The notes beneath the pieces are model-generated. The model did not search any database, was not told the origin of the DNA, and saw only the letters and a program-made list of their open reading frames with translations. Position numbers and translations under genes: made by a program. This document shows positions 17,487 to 26,195 of a DNA stretch of 64,000 bases, piece after piece (positions within the stretch are counted from its first letter, which is position 1; each line of letters starts with the position of its first letter). Source of the DNA: Pseudoalteromonas galatheae. Its GTDB lineage: Bacteria > Pseudomonadota > Gammaproteobacteria > Enterobacterales > Alteromonadaceae. The DNA lies in assembly GCF_005886105.2 (NCBI RefSeq), contig NZ_PNCO02000001.1, positions 1,919,001-1,983,000 on the forward strand, written 5' to 3'.

Positions 17487-17759
17487 TTACAATAATTTAT
17501 CTTTAAGTGCTTTAGCAGGCTTAAACAATACCTTGTTTTGTCCCTCAATGGTGATGGTCTCACCTGTTTGAGGATTACGCCCTTGCTTTGGAGGATGATA
17601 ACTTAACGCGAATGTCCCAAGTCCATTGATTTGCATCTGATCACCTTCTGACAAGCGCTTTTTAGTGGCCTGTAAAATGACATTTAACACCGCCTGTGAA
17701 TCTTTCTTCGTTAATCCACTAATTTCCGCCATTTTTGTAACTAAATCGCTCTTATTCAT
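17487..17759 (-). CDS. HU-family DNA-binding protein
   Basis: A 90-residue histone-like protein of the HU/IHF family. An N-terminal helical dimerisation part (MNKSDLVTKMAEISGLTKKD) is followed by GLGTFALSYHPPKQGRNPQTGETI, the beta-arm with the DNA-intercalating proline region. The C-terminus VLFKPAKALKDKLL is standard. Length matches HU. It is probably HupA/HupB type, but the paralogue cannot be told from the sequence alone. It is monocistronic and divergent from yciB. Confidence 0.9.
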   Translation of the reverse strand: MNKSDLVTKMAEISGLTKKDSQAVLNVILQATKKRLSEGDQMQINGLGTFALSYHPPKQGRNPQTGETITIEGQNKVLFKPAKALKDKLL

Positions 17760-17881
17760 GCAAATACCTCTGAACCATTGAATGAGCGCTGCAGGCTATG
17801 GGTTTCATCAAAGAAAGTCAATGTTGATGTTCTCTCCGTATCTTGGTAAAACCCTTACAACCAACTTTGTTAGGATAAAAA

Positions 17882-18451
17882 ATGTCATTTTTAATTGAGT
17901 ACTTACCGCTCATCTTATTTTTTGCGGTTTATAAGTTTGTCGATATTTTTTGGGCAACGGGAGTGCTAATCATCGCCTCTCTTATACAGGTCGCACACCA
18001 ATATATCACTAAGCGCGAAGTCGCAAAACGTCATTGGATTTTTCTCGCGATTGCATTGATCCTTGGTGGGATGACGATTTTCTTCCATGATGAGCAGTTT
18101 ATAAAATGGAAAGCCACTATTATTTATGCCATTTTAGGTGCGGCACTACTCATATCTAGGTACCTGTTTAATAAAAACTTAGTAAAAGATGCACTCGAAG
18201 GCGTGTTAAAGTCAGTTGCTGAGAAGGAAAAAAGCGAGATTGATATTGATTTACCAGCCAAAGACTGTGACCAATTAAATCTATTTTGGGCGGTATTACT
18301 TTTCTTCATCGCTGGCCTAAACCTTTACGTTGCGTACCACTTCTCTCTTGATTTTTGGGTGAACTTTAAAGTCTTTGGTCTAATTGGGATCACCTTCGTT
18401 GCACTGCTCTTTACCATGTTTAAAATTCAAAAATATTTACCTGAAGAGTAA
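17882..18451 (+). CDS. yciB: YciB, inner membrane septation/envelope protein
   Basis: A 189-residue polytopic membrane protein of the IspZ/YciB family with about five or six hydrophobic segments. The conserved motif WATGVLIIASLIQVAHQYI is near residues 24-42, and KWKATIIYAILGAALL is near 78-93. YciB is linked to cell envelope integrity and divisome interactions in enterobacteria. AGGA precedes the ATG. YciI is encoded nearby (20900), and yciB and yciI are also neighbours in E. coli, although here other genes lie between them. Confidence 0.9.
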   Translation: MSFLIEYLPLILFFAVYKFVDIFWATGVLIIASLIQVAHQYITKREVAKRHWIFLAIALILGGMTIFFHDEQFIKWKATIIYAILGAALLISRYLFNKNLVKDALEGVLKSVAEKEKSEIDIDLPAKDCDQLNLFWAVLLFFIAGLNLYVAYHFSLDFWVNFKVFGLIGITFVALLFTMFKIQKYLPEE

Positions 18452-18474
18452 CCATTCAAGGTTCATCTGCAGCT

Positions 18475-18506
18475 GCTATAGTTAACGAGTGAGAGCTAAC
18501 TATAGC
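18475..18506 (+). terminator. Hairpin after yciB
   Basis: GCTATAGTTA (18475-18484) pairs with TAACTATAGC (18497-18506) over 10 bases around a 12-base loop. No T-run follows, so it may be a processing or weak termination structure. Confidence 0.4.
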
Positions 18507-18541
18507 GGCTAGTAGCCATCAAATATTTTGGGGAACCAACC

Positions 18542-19183
18542 TTGAACGCAAGCCAATACCGGTGGTGTGAACTCGTATTTGTATTCTTTATCCTGCCCAT
18601 TATCGCTTATCAATTCCGTGATCACCTCAACAATTGGCTTTTTCCAGCACTGATCATTTTAATGGCAGTCTGTACCCATTTATTACTAACCGATCCCCAT
18701 TTCAAACGCTTCAGGTTAACCAGCTTGGGAGAGTTTTCGTCAGTCAAAAAACGGTTATTTACTACCTTTTTCGCGGGCGCGATGTTTTCAGCTATGCTCT
18801 ATGGTTTGGTTAGTCAAGGAAATTGGTTTTCCCTGCCGCTCAATTCGCCCAGCGACTGGTTATTATTATTAATTGCTTACCCTATTCTTTCCGTATTACC
18901 ACAAGAGTTAATTTTTAGGAGCTACTTCTTTCATCGCTATAAAAGGATTTTACCGAATAAAAATAACCGAGTTTTGCTAAGTGCATTGGTGTTTGCACTC
19001 GCTCACTGCGTGTATGACAACTGGATAGCCGTAGCGTTATCTTTTGTTGGAGGACTACTATTTTCTTATACCTACGCGCACAGCCGCTCACTTGCGGTAT
19101 GTGTGTTAGAGCATAGCCTATGGGGACTTTGGATGTTTACAATAGGAATTGGGCAGTACTTAGACTCCGGCGTAAAATTTTAG
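18542..19183 (+). CDS. CPBP-family intramembrane metalloprotease
   Basis: A 213-residue multi-pass protein of the CPBP (Abi/Rce1-like) family. The three signatures are PQELIFRSYFFHRY (motif 1), ALVFALAHCVYDN (motif 2 with FxxxH) and VLEHSLWG (motif 3). Motif 1 normally reads EExxxR; here the first Glu is Gln (QELIFR), while the second Glu and the Arg remain. The start is a TTG at 18542, supported by TGGGGA seven bases upstream. Bacterial members act in protein secretion, quorum peptide processing or immunity; the substrate here is unknown. Confidence 0.8.
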   Translation: MNASQYRWCELVFVFFILPIIAYQFRDHLNNWLFPALIILMAVCTHLLLTDPHFKRFRLTSLGEFSSVKKRLFTTFFAGAMFSAMLYGLVSQGNWFSLPLNSPSDWLLLLIAYPILSVLPQELIFRSYFFHRYKRILPNKNNRVLLSALVFALAHCVYDNWIAVALSFVGGLLFSYTYAHSRSLAVCVLEHSLWGLWMFTIGIGQYLDSGVKF

Positions 19184-19201
19184 TGGCTTAGTAAAGAATA
19201 A

Positions 19202-19224
19202 CATCGGCGTACAATACGCCGATG
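19202..19224. terminator. Hairpin between convergent CPBP and transporter genes
   Basis: CATCGGCGTA (19202-19211) pairs with TACGCCGATG (19215-19224) around a CAA loop, a 10-bp GC-rich stem. The T-tracts on both sides are poor (CCTTCATTTTC on the plus strand). Confidence 0.55.
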
Positions 19225-19253
19225 CCTTCATTTTCAGGATGAGCCCCCCTTAG

Positions 19254-20678
19254 CTAGAAGCCAAAGATACTAAATGCAAAATATTTGGTTGCAACCGTGT
19301 TGATGAAAATAGCTAACAAGATCACAGGGATGAACGTAGATAGAGAGAAGTTGATATATTTCTCGGTAAAGCTGCCTATATATCCCTCTGAGCCTTGCGC
19401 AAGCTCCTCATTCAAACCAGATTTTTTCCAGCGATAAGTAACGAATAGGCACAGCAACAGGCCGTTCAGCGGTAAAATCGTATCGTAAAACACGTCGTAG
19501 ATTAGGTCAAAGAAGCTCTTCTGTGCATCGCCATAGTTTATGAAGCTTGTAAGCCAGTCCACCATTCCAAAAGACATAGTAGATAGCACAGTTAGAATAC
19601 CTGTAGTTAGTGCCAAAATGATCAATGCTTTCTTACGTGAAATACGCTTTTCTTCCATCAAAGTCGCGGTAGGCACTTCGACAATAGAAACGAGCGACGT
19701 TATCGCAGCAAAGAAAACTAGTAAAAAGAATATTCCTGCAACGATTGAAGCACCAACATAGCCAATATCATCTTGTAACGCCAATAACAATTTAGGTAAG
19801 TAGTCAAAAATCATAGATACTGAAGAGTCAGATAACTTACTTGGATCTGTATTTGGGTTAAAACTAAAAATAGCTGGCAGTACCATCAGACCTGCGATGA
19901 ATGCTACTAATGAGTCCGTGATTGCGACCATTTTAGAGCTGCCAACAATATCGTCTTTTTTAGAAATATAGGAAGCATAAGTAATCAATATACCCATACC
20001 CAAAGATAGCGAAAAGAAAGCCTGTGACAATGCGCCATTCAACACACTCGCACTCATCTTTTCGAAGTCAGGAACGATATAATAACGAACACCTGCCATC
20101 GCATTATCAAGGGTAAGTACATATACGACAAGACCAATCAACATGACGAATAACGCAGGCATGAGCAACTTAGCCGCTTTTTCAATGCCTTCTTTCACCC
20201 CCCCAACCAATATAAGATTAACGATGACACCCACTATCAACATATAGATAAATACATTGGTATCGTTGATAAAAGTACCAAAGTACTTCGGGGAGGCGAG
20301 TACATCTAAGTTACCTAAAGCTGTTTGCGCTAAAAAGCCAAAAATCCAAACGGTAATAACCATATAGAAGACGGCAATCATAAATGGCGTGAGTACCGCC
20401 AAGAACCCTGCTATCGACCACTTTTTATCATGATTAGATAACAGTTTATATGCGCCAAACGGGTCTTTTTGGGCTTTCCTACCCATCGCCATCTCGGCCA
20501 TCATGACAGGTAAGCAGATAAACACCACAAATAGTGCATAGATTAGTAAAAAAGCCCCACCACCATTTTTTGCGGCAGAAACAGGAAAGCCGACGAGGTT
20601 ACCGATACCAACAGCAGAGCCTGCTGCGGCAAGGATAAAACCTAATCGGGAGCTAAAATGCTCACGGTTTGCACTCAT
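19254..20678 (-). CDS. Neurotransmitter:sodium symporter family transporter
   Basis: A 474-residue member of the NSS (LeuT-fold) family with about 12 membrane segments. The N-terminal block SSRLGFILAAAGSAVGIGNLVGFP contains the unwound TM1 sodium/substrate site and is followed by NGGGAFLLIY. It imports an amino acid or related solute with sodium; the substrate is not predictable. The ATG at 20678 is preferred to an in-frame TTG at 20687 because TAAGG sits nine bases before the ATG and would abut the TTG. Single gene. Confidence 0.88.
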   Translation of the reverse strand: MSANREHFSSRLGFILAAAGSAVGIGNLVGFPVSAAKNGGGAFLLIYALFVVFICLPVMMAEMAMGRKAQKDPFGAYKLLSNHDKKWSIAGFLAVLTPFMIAVFYMVITVWIFGFLAQTALGNLDVLASPKYFGTFINDTNVFIYMLIVGVIVNLILVGGVKEGIEKAAKLLMPALFVMLIGLVVYVLTLDNAMAGVRYYIVPDFEKMSASVLNGALSQAFFSLSLGMGILITYASYISKKDDIVGSSKMVAITDSLVAFIAGLMVLPAIFSFNPNTDPSKLSDSSVSMIFDYLPKLLLALQDDIGYVGASIVAGIFFLLVFFAAITSLVSIVEVPTATLMEEKRISRKKALIILALTTGILTVLSTMSFGMVDWLTSFINYGDAQKSFFDLIYDVFYDTILPLNGLLLCLFVTYRWKKSGLNEELAQGSEGYIGSFTEKYINFSLSTFIPVILLAIFINTVATKYFAFSIFGF

Positions 20679-20899
20679 TGCAATCAACCTTATTATTATT
20701 TTCTACAAATATCGAAGGACTCTACCAGTCAAGTTGAGTGTTTTTCAAGTTTAAATGACTAATCACTGAAAAACACTGCGTACATTTACTTTTGCATTAA
20801 GGCCGTTTTATCATAGTATTGTTAAACGGCCCTGAAAAGCTGACAAAATACGTAAAGATAAATAATAATAACCTAGAAACTAATCCGGAACTAATACTT

Positions 20900-21199
20900 A
20901 TGCTTTATATGATCTATTCAACCGACGCTGAAAATTCACTACAAAAACGCTTAGCTGCGCGCCCAGCGCACTTAGCCCGTTTGGAAGAGTTGAAACAACA
21001 GGGTCGGTTGTTTGCAGCAGGACCATTACCGGCGATTGACTCGGAAAATCCTGGTGAAGCGGGTTTTACCGGTTCTTTGGTTATTGCTGAATTTGAGAGC
21101 TTAGAAAGCGCTCAGCAATGGGCTAGCATAGATCCATACATCGACGCAGGCGTCTATACTGCAAGTATTGTCAAACCATACAAACGAGTTCTGCCATAA
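20900..21199 (+). CDS. yciI: YciI-family protein
   Basis: A 99-residue ferredoxin-like alpha/beta-barrel protein matching E. coli Yci[36 protein letters not shown] and DPYIDAGVY. The conserved His in ARPAHLARL and Asp in the DPY segment form the putative catalytic pair. Function is unknown, although the fold occurs in YCII-domain dehydrochlorinases and dehydratases. The ATG at 20900 gives the conserved MLYMIYS start; upstream in-frame codons from 20819 are not conserved. Confidence 0.9.
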   Translation: MLYMIYSTDAENSLQKRLAARPAHLARLEELKQQGRLFAAGPLPAIDSENPGEAGFTGSLVIAEFESLESAQQWASIDPYIDAGVYTASIVKPYKRVLP

Positions 21200-21307
21200 A
21201 AGTTTGCTAAACGTTAAGTTCAGCAAAGGTTAATTACAAAAGCACTAAATTTGTTTGAGATTTATGAAGTTTAGACACTTAGTATCTATGAAACTGTGGA
21301 GCTTAAA

Positions 21308-21565
21308 ATGCGATTGCAACTCACTCTCTTAGCGTTAATTTTGGCGTTCGCTTCGAGTGTAGCAGACGCCAATAGCCGCAATGATAAGAATATAAAAACA
21401 ATTACAAAAAAAGAAGCTGTTTCTCTAGCACTTGATAAGTACGCGGGGAAAACGCTTAAGATTTCTGAAGAAAATCAGTTTTTTGTGGTAAGAATTCTCC
21501 AACCAGACGGTCGAATTGTTGACTTAAAAGTGAACAAAAAGACAGGTGAAGTAAATAAGGACTAA
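21308..21565 (+). CDS. Secreted PepSY-domain protein
   Basis: An 85-residue exported protein. A signal peptide (MRLQLTLLALILAFASSVADA) is followed by one PepSY-like unit in which TKKEAVSLALDKYAGKTLKI leads to VRILQPDGRIVDLKVNKKTGEV. PepSY domains are periplasmic and often inhibit proteases or modulate sensors. It is the first gene of an operon with a response regulator (two bases downstream) and a histidine kinase, so a periplasmic accessory or target role is likely. The ATG at 21308 has TGGAGC six bases upstream. Confidence 0.8.
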   Translation: MRLQLTLLALILAFASSVADANSRNDKNIKTITKKEAVSLALDKYAGKTLKISEENQFFVVRILQPDGRIVDLKVNKKTGEVNKD

Positions 21566-21567
21566 GA

Positions 21568-22242
21568 ATGCGTATTTTAGTTATCGAAGACGATATTCAG
21601 CTAGCAGAAAACCTGCGAAATGCATTAGAGAAAGAAAAATATAGCGTTGATTTGTGTCATGATGGTGAGTCTGGATTATTTCACCTAGAAGAATACCCGT
21701 TAGATATGGCGGTTGTCGATCTTGGCTTGCCAAAGCTTGATGGTATCGAAATCATTCGTCGCGCTCGTGCAAACGGTATAAAGATCCCTATTTTGATTTT
21801 AACCGCTCGTGACCGCTGGCAAGACAAGGTAGAAGGTCTTGATGCAGGAGCTGATGATTACCTTACTAAGCCGTTTCATGTTGAAGAGTTGATTGCGCGC
21901 TGTAATGCACTTATTAGACGTAGTGCGGGACAAGCAAACCCTGAGATTTGTATTGGTCCTATTAAAATCCATACTCGTTCGCAACAAGTTTGGGTTAACG
22001 ACACCGAGCTATCACTAACAGCCTACGAATATAAAGTTTTAGAATACTTAATGGTTAATCCTCAAAAAGTCATTTCTAAATCTGAGCTCACCGAGCATAT
22101 TTATGATCAGGACTTTGACTTAGACTCTAATGTCATTGAAGTGTTTGTTTTAAGGCTTCGTAAGAAGCTTGACCCTGATGGCACTCTGAACCCTGTTGAA
22201 ACCCTTAGAGGACGTGGATATAGGTTCAAAAATCAGTGGTAA
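21568..22242 (+). CDS. OmpR/PhoB-family response regulator (PhoP-like)
   Basis: A 224-residue regulator with a receiver domain at 1-115: acidic pocket Glu7/Asp8/Asp9, phospho-acceptor Asp51 in VVDLGLPKLDG, and the TKPFH lysine near 101. A winged-helix DNA-binding domain spans about 128-222 (LSLTAYEYKVLEYLM, VIEVFVLRLRKKLDP, ETLRGRGYRF). Sequence style is closest to PhoP/QseB regulators. Its last codons overlap the kinase start. The PepSY gene upstream suggests an envelope or metal/peptide signal, but that is inference. Confidence 0.9.
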   Translation: MRILVIEDDIQLAENLRNALEKEKYSVDLCHDGESGLFHLEEYPLDMAVVDLGLPKLDGIEIIRRARANGIKIPILILTARDRWQDKVEGLDAGADDYLTKPFHVEELIARCNALIRRSAGQANPEICIGPIKIHTRSQQVWVNDTELSLTAYEYKVLEYLMVNPQKVISKSELTEHIYDQDFDLDSNVIEVFVLRLRKKLDPDGTLNPVETLRGRGYRFKNQW

Positions 22243-23579
22243 ACAGCTCTCAAATTTCGCTTAAAATAAGACAAGGATTTATCCTTGTCTTTGTGCTTAT
22301 AATTGCGCTTCCTGCGCTCTTTTTCTCTGTGGGCAGGGCTTACTATTCTTCGTTAGTCGATGCGACCGAAAAAACATTAGAAGCTCACCTCTACTCACTT
22401 ATCTCAGAAGTCGAATTTGTTTCAAACGGCCTTGAAATGCCCCGAAGCATTTTAGCCCCTGAATTAAATAGACTTAACTCTGATACTTATGCGCTGGTTT
22501 ACCAAGATAGTTCTTTAGTTTGGTACTCTGAATCTGCAGTGAACTTGTCAATTTCACCTGATTTTTCAGGAAACCAAGCAGGCGCATCCGAGTTTGAACG
22601 AGTTGAATATAATGGCGTACTATTCTGGCAACTCAGTCTTACCGTCATTCTCGGTAATGCGGAGCAATCTCAACAAGCTCGCTTTGTTCTTTTAAAGAAA
22701 AATGATGCGCTGATGGAGTTGATGTCTGGGTTTAGAAATACCCTAGTCAATTGGATGCTGGTCATGGGTGTAGTGATAGCCGGCTTGATGGCATTTGGCT
22801 TTGTCTGGAATGCCCGACCACTGCAACGATTGGATAAAGAAATCAAAGAGATAGAAGCAGGTGAGCGCGATAAGATCACAGGCCTTTACCCAGTCGAGCT
22901 ATTGACGATTAAATCCGACTTAAACTTACTTTTGGAATCTCAAAAGCGCCAGAAAGAGAGGTACAGAGCCTCACTTAGCGACCTTGCACATGCGTTGAAA
23001 ACCCCTCTCGCGGTGATTAAATCAAGTCCGCTTGCAAAAGATGCTGATGCACAGGAACAGTTAGACAGAATTAATGTGATGATCGAACATCAATTGAAAC
23101 GTGCTGCTACTGGAGCGTCCGATACTTGGAAGAAACAAACATCTGTAAAACCTGTACTAGACTCTATATTAAATGCCATGACTAAGGTATATCACGATAA
23201 ACACATTCAATTTTCGTCAGAATGTGCAGAGGAAGTTGCATTTTTAGGTGATAAAACAGATTTAATGGAAATTCTTGGCAATATTATAGATAACGCTTGT
23301 AAAGCCTGTAATTCCTTGGTCGATATAAATGTAAGTGCACCTAAAAAACGCCTACTTATAATCGAAGTAGAGGATGATGGTCCTGGCATTCCTGAACATC
23401 GCCGATCAGAGCTATTAACTCGAGGTACTAGATTAGACACTTATGAGGCTGGTCACGGTGTGGGAATGGCAATCGTTTCTGATTTAGTGAAGTCTTATCA
23501 TGGCTTAATGCAGATTGGGACTTCCAAACACGGCGGTGCGAAATTTACGATAGAGTTTAACCATGAAAAAAATAATTAG
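22236..23579 (+). CDS. Two-component sensor histidine kinase (PhoQ-like)
   Basis: A 447-residue inner-membrane kinase. TM1 is about 13-35, a periplasmic sensor spans about 36-165, and TM2 is about 168-190. A HAMP-like linker follows, then the H-box LSDLAHALKTPLAVI with phosphorylated His252. ATP-binding boxes are IIDNACKACN (N), EVEDDGPGIPEHRR (G1) and GHGVGMAIVSDLV (G2). Translation starts at a GTG (22236) overlapping the response regulator stop. The next gene overlaps its end by 17 bases. It partners the upstream regulator. Confidence 0.9.
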   Translation: MVNSSQISLKIRQGFILVFVLIIALPALFFSVGRAYYSSLVDATEKTLEAHLYSLISEVEFVSNGLEMPRSILAPELNRLNSDTYALVYQDSSLVWYSESAVNLSISPDFSGNQAGASEFERVEYNGVLFWQLSLTVILGNAEQSQQARFVLLKKNDALMELMSGFRNTLVNWMLVMGVVIAGLMAFGFVWNARPLQRLDKEIKEIEAGERDKITGLYPVELLTIKSDLNLLLESQKRQKERYRASLSDLAHALKTPLAVIKSSPLAKDADAQEQLDRINVMIEHQLKRAATGASDTWKKQTSVKPVLDSILNAMTKVYHDKHIQFSSECAEEVAFLGDKTDLMEILGNIIDNACKACNSLVDINVSAPKKRLLIIEVEDDGPGIPEHRRSELLTRGTRLDTYEAGHGVGMAIVSDLVKSYHGLMQIGTSKHGGAKFTIEFNHEKNN

Positions 23580-23997
23580 CATCTTGTTGGTATTAGGACT
23601 ACCTTTTTCTTCTTTTGCAGAGGAAGACTTCGAGCTAAAGGACTGTAAAAAACATGAATCAAGTCATCCAGAAAAAGCAAAGAAATTCTTGATGTGTCTT
23701 GATAGCAATATCAACCTACTTGAACGCCATCGTCAAACTTGGATCACTAAGCTCTTGCTCGACACCAAGAAGTATCAATCTGACACTGGCAATACCCAGA
23801 TATTGCCAATTATGGAGCGTGCTCTTCGCAACCAGGAAGAATATATGGAGGACAGTTGTCGGTGGCGATATCTACTGGATATGCCAAACGCAACGCGTTC
23901 TGCTACTGCTTATAAAAATTGTAAAATTGCATTTCTAAAAGCACACATCATCGAACTTAAAAGCAGTAAAGTATTGAAAGAAGATTTAAATATCTAA
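23563..23997 (+). CDS. Small secreted protein, LprI/DUF1311-like (tentative)
   Basis: A 144-residue exported protein with signal peptide MKKIISILLVLGLPFSSFA and four Cys in the mature part (DCKKHE, FLMCLD, DSCRWRYL, KNCKIAF). The layout of Cys plus W/R-containing helices ending in KNCKIAFLKAHIIEL resembles DUF1311 (LprI-like lysozyme inhibitor) proteins, but the match is weak. It overlaps the kinase gene by 17 bases, so it belongs to the PepSY-regulator-kinase operon and may be a periplasmic partner of the sensor. Confidence 0.65.
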   Translation: MKKIISILLVLGLPFSSFAEEDFELKDCKKHESSHPEKAKKFLMCLDSNINLLERHRQTWITKLLLDTKKYQSDTGNTQILPIMERALRNQEEYMEDSCRWRYLLDMPNATRSATAYKNCKIAFLKAHIIELKSSKVLKEDLNI

Positions 23998-24097
23998 CGA
24001 CATTGTTGATCAAAACAGTACTAGGCTACCTTAGCATCCTGAACTTCGGTTAATTGCAGCCAAAATCCTGTTAGTCAAAAATAGCAACATTCTCGGA

Positions 24098-24128
24098 AAA
24101 GGAGCTGTTTGTAGCTCCTTTTTTCTTT
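24098..24128 (+). terminator. Terminator of the PepSY two-component operon
   Basis: AAAGGAGCT (24098-24106) pairs with AGCTCCTTT (24113-24121) around a six-base loop and is followed by TTTTTCTTTTC, a canonical rho-independent terminator. Confidence 0.85.
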
Positions 24129-24145
24129 TCCAAGCCTCAGTGTTA

Positions 24146-25183
24146 TTAAGATGTTTTATTAACTGGCTGTTCTGAACCGAGAAGGATTGCCAACCACTTG
24201 CCCTCTTCGCTCGTTTCAAGAGCGATTTTCACAACCATGGTAAGCGGCACGGAAAGCAGCATTCCTGCGGTTCCGAGTAACCATCCCCAAAAGATTAACG
24301 AGAGAAACACGACTAAAGTGGATAAACCTAATCCACGACCCATAAACCTCGGCTCAATAATATTACCCATCAAGGTATTAATACAAATATATCCAACAGC
24401 GACAATACCACTCACCAACGGTCCATGTGTCACTAAAGCCAGTAAAACAGGTGGTACCGCTGCGATGATTGAACCTATATTTGGGATATAGTTGAGTAAA
24501 AACGCAACAACCCCCCAAAGCACGAAGTAATCAACATCTAATGCCCATAAAAAAACTGCTGCTACAACACCAGTAGCTAATGAAACAAGTGTTTTAATCG
24601 CCAAATAACTATTAATAGAATCTAAAAACCTATCTATTTGCTGCATTTTCATTTCTGGGTCGTCTAGTGCGAGGTGTACTTTGTGACTCAAAGAAGGTGC
24701 CTCAAAAAGCATAAACACGACGATAAGCAAAATTAAAAAGCTGTTAGCCATCACACCGCCAAAGCCAGTCAACATATTGGTGGCTAAATCGATTAGCTTA
24801 TTTGGGTCTAGCATGCTAATGAGTTGTTGTTTATCCAATAAGATATTATAGTCTGCCGCCGTGCTGACTAACCAAACGAACTTTTCTTGTAAATCTTCTT
24901 TATACGTAGGTAGTTGTTTGGAGAAATCATTGACAGACTGCCCGACAAGCCCACCGATACTCGCACCAATTAAGAGCACTAGTGCGATTACAATCAAAAT
25001 AGCCAAACCTTTTGGTATCTTAAAGCGGGCCAAAAACTTGAGCATGGGATTACAGATAATCGCAATGAATGCAGCTAATATAAATGGAACGACAATCTCA
25101 GTTGCAAGCTTGATACCTCCTAACACTAAAAATAGCGAGGCCAAAACTACCAGCGTTTTATTAATTCCAGTCAGTGAAGACAC
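24146..25183 (-). CDS. AI-2E family permease (PerM/YdiK-like)
   Basis: A 345-residue inner-membrane protein of the AI-2 exporter family. It has paired N-terminal helices, a central soluble stretch (KQLPTYKEDLQEKF and onward), then conserved segments such as LNYIPNIGSIIAAVPPVLLAL and GNIIEPRFMGRGLGLS. Members include TqsA and PerM; many act as ion or solute carriers, and AI-2 transport is not shown for most. The start is a GTG at 25183 preceded by GGAG at suitable spacing. Single gene. Confidence 0.85.
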   Translation of the reverse strand: MSSLTGINKTLVVLASLFLVLGGIKLATEIVVPFILAAFIAIICNPMLKFLARFKIPKGLAILIVIALVLLIGASIGGLVGQSVNDFSKQLPTYKEDLQEKFVWLVSTAADYNILLDKQQLISMLDPNKLIDLATNMLTGFGGVMANSFLILLIVVFMLFEAPSLSHKVHLALDDPEMKMQQIDRFLDSINSYLAIKTLVSLATGVVAAVFLWALDVDYFVLWGVVAFLLNYIPNIGSIIAAVPPVLLALVTHGPLVSGIVAVGYICINTLMGNIIEPRFMGRGLGLSTLVVFLSLIFWGWLLGTAGMLLSVPLTMVVKIALETSEEGKWLAILLGSEQPVNKTS

Positions 25184-25298
25184 AGTTCACTCCTTTTGCT
25201 TTTTTACCATTTTAAAACAAACCACCTATAATGAAAACGAGTGATCTAACTCCTTGCTAAAACGTAAGTTTATTTGATTACAATAAAGAGTATACAGA

Positions 25299-26195
25299 AT
25301 GAATATATTCATAACAGGTGCAACGGGTTTAATTGGTAAAAAGCTGTGTCAGTTTTTAATACACAAACACAATCTCACGGCTCTAACTCGTTCCCCCTCC
25401 AAGTCCGCAACACTATTGCCCAACGGAGTTAACTGTGTCACAAATACCGATGATATTGACTTTAATAAGCTTGATGCGGTCATCAATCTTGCGGGTGAAC
25501 CAATAGCCGATGGTCGATGGAGTAATAAAAAAAAGCAAGAAATTTACAATAGCCGGATAAAAATCACAGAGCAAATTGTCGCTGCGATAAACACAGCGAC
25601 ATCACCGCCAAAAGTGTTTATTTCAGGTAGTGCCATTGGTTTTTATGGACGTCAGCCAGATGATTTAGCTATCACTGAAGATTTTAAGGATTGTCACGAT
25701 GAATTTTCGCATAGACTGTGTCGAGATTGGGAAAATACGGCTTTTAGAGCCGAATCTTCCCAAACTCGAGTCTGTATATTAAGAACTGGTATCGTACTTT
25801 CAAAGTCAGGAGGGGCTCTGGCAAAGATGTTACCACCCTTCCGACTTGGATTTGGCGGACCTATTGGTTCAGGAGATCAAGTGATGTCTTGGATCCATAT
25901 CGATGATATGATTCAGTCCATACTCTATATTCTTAAACATGATGAAATCTATGGTGCTATTAACGCAACAGCACCTAACCCAGTCTCAAATAAGCAGCTT
26001 TCTCAAGCCTTGGCACGTTCTATCTCGCGCCCTTGTCTATTTACAGTGCCACCATTTGCCCTCAAATTGGCTTATGGTGAAATGTCTGAATTGCTGTTGT
26101 ATGGACAACGCGTAGTACCAAAAAAGCTACTCGATACCGGTTATCGATTCCGCCACGACGATATTGAAGATGCCTTGAACGCACTTAACTTATAA
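25299..26195 (+). CDS. TIGR01777-family NAD(P)-binding epimerase (YfcH-like)
   Basis: A 298-residue extended SDR-like protein. The nucleotide motif is ITGATGLIGKKL (5-16), followed by VINLAGEPIADGRW, FISGSAIGFYG and RTGIVLSKSGGALAKMLPPF, and a C-terminal DUF1731-type segment (VVPKKLLDTGYRFRHDDIEDAL). This is the YfcH/SulA family; the substrate is not known. Its stop overlaps the end of the convergent transglycosylase gene by six bases. Confidence 0.87.
   Translation: MNIFITGATGLIGKKLCQFLIHKHNLTALTRSPSKSATLLPNGVNCVTNTDDIDFNKLDAVINLAGEPIADGRWSNKKKQEIYNSRIKITEQIVAAINTATSPPKVFISGSAIGFYGRQPDDLAITEDFKDCHDEFSHRLCRDWENTAFRAESSQTRVCILRTGIVLSKSGGALAKMLPPFRLGFGGPIGSGDQVMSWIHIDDMIQSILYILKHDEIYGAINATAPNPVSNKQLSQALARSISRPCLFTVPPFALKLAYGEMSELLLYGQRVVPKKLLDTGYRFRHDDIEDALNALNL

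Noticed and set aside
17348..17563. Cys-rich frame overlapping the HU gene end
   Set aside because: Overlaps the conserved HU coding region in another frame, with a hairpin inside it.
24146..25183. Naming the permease as the autoinducer-2 exporter TqsA
   Set aside because: Family contains many carriers unrelated to AI-2; no evidence for this substrate.
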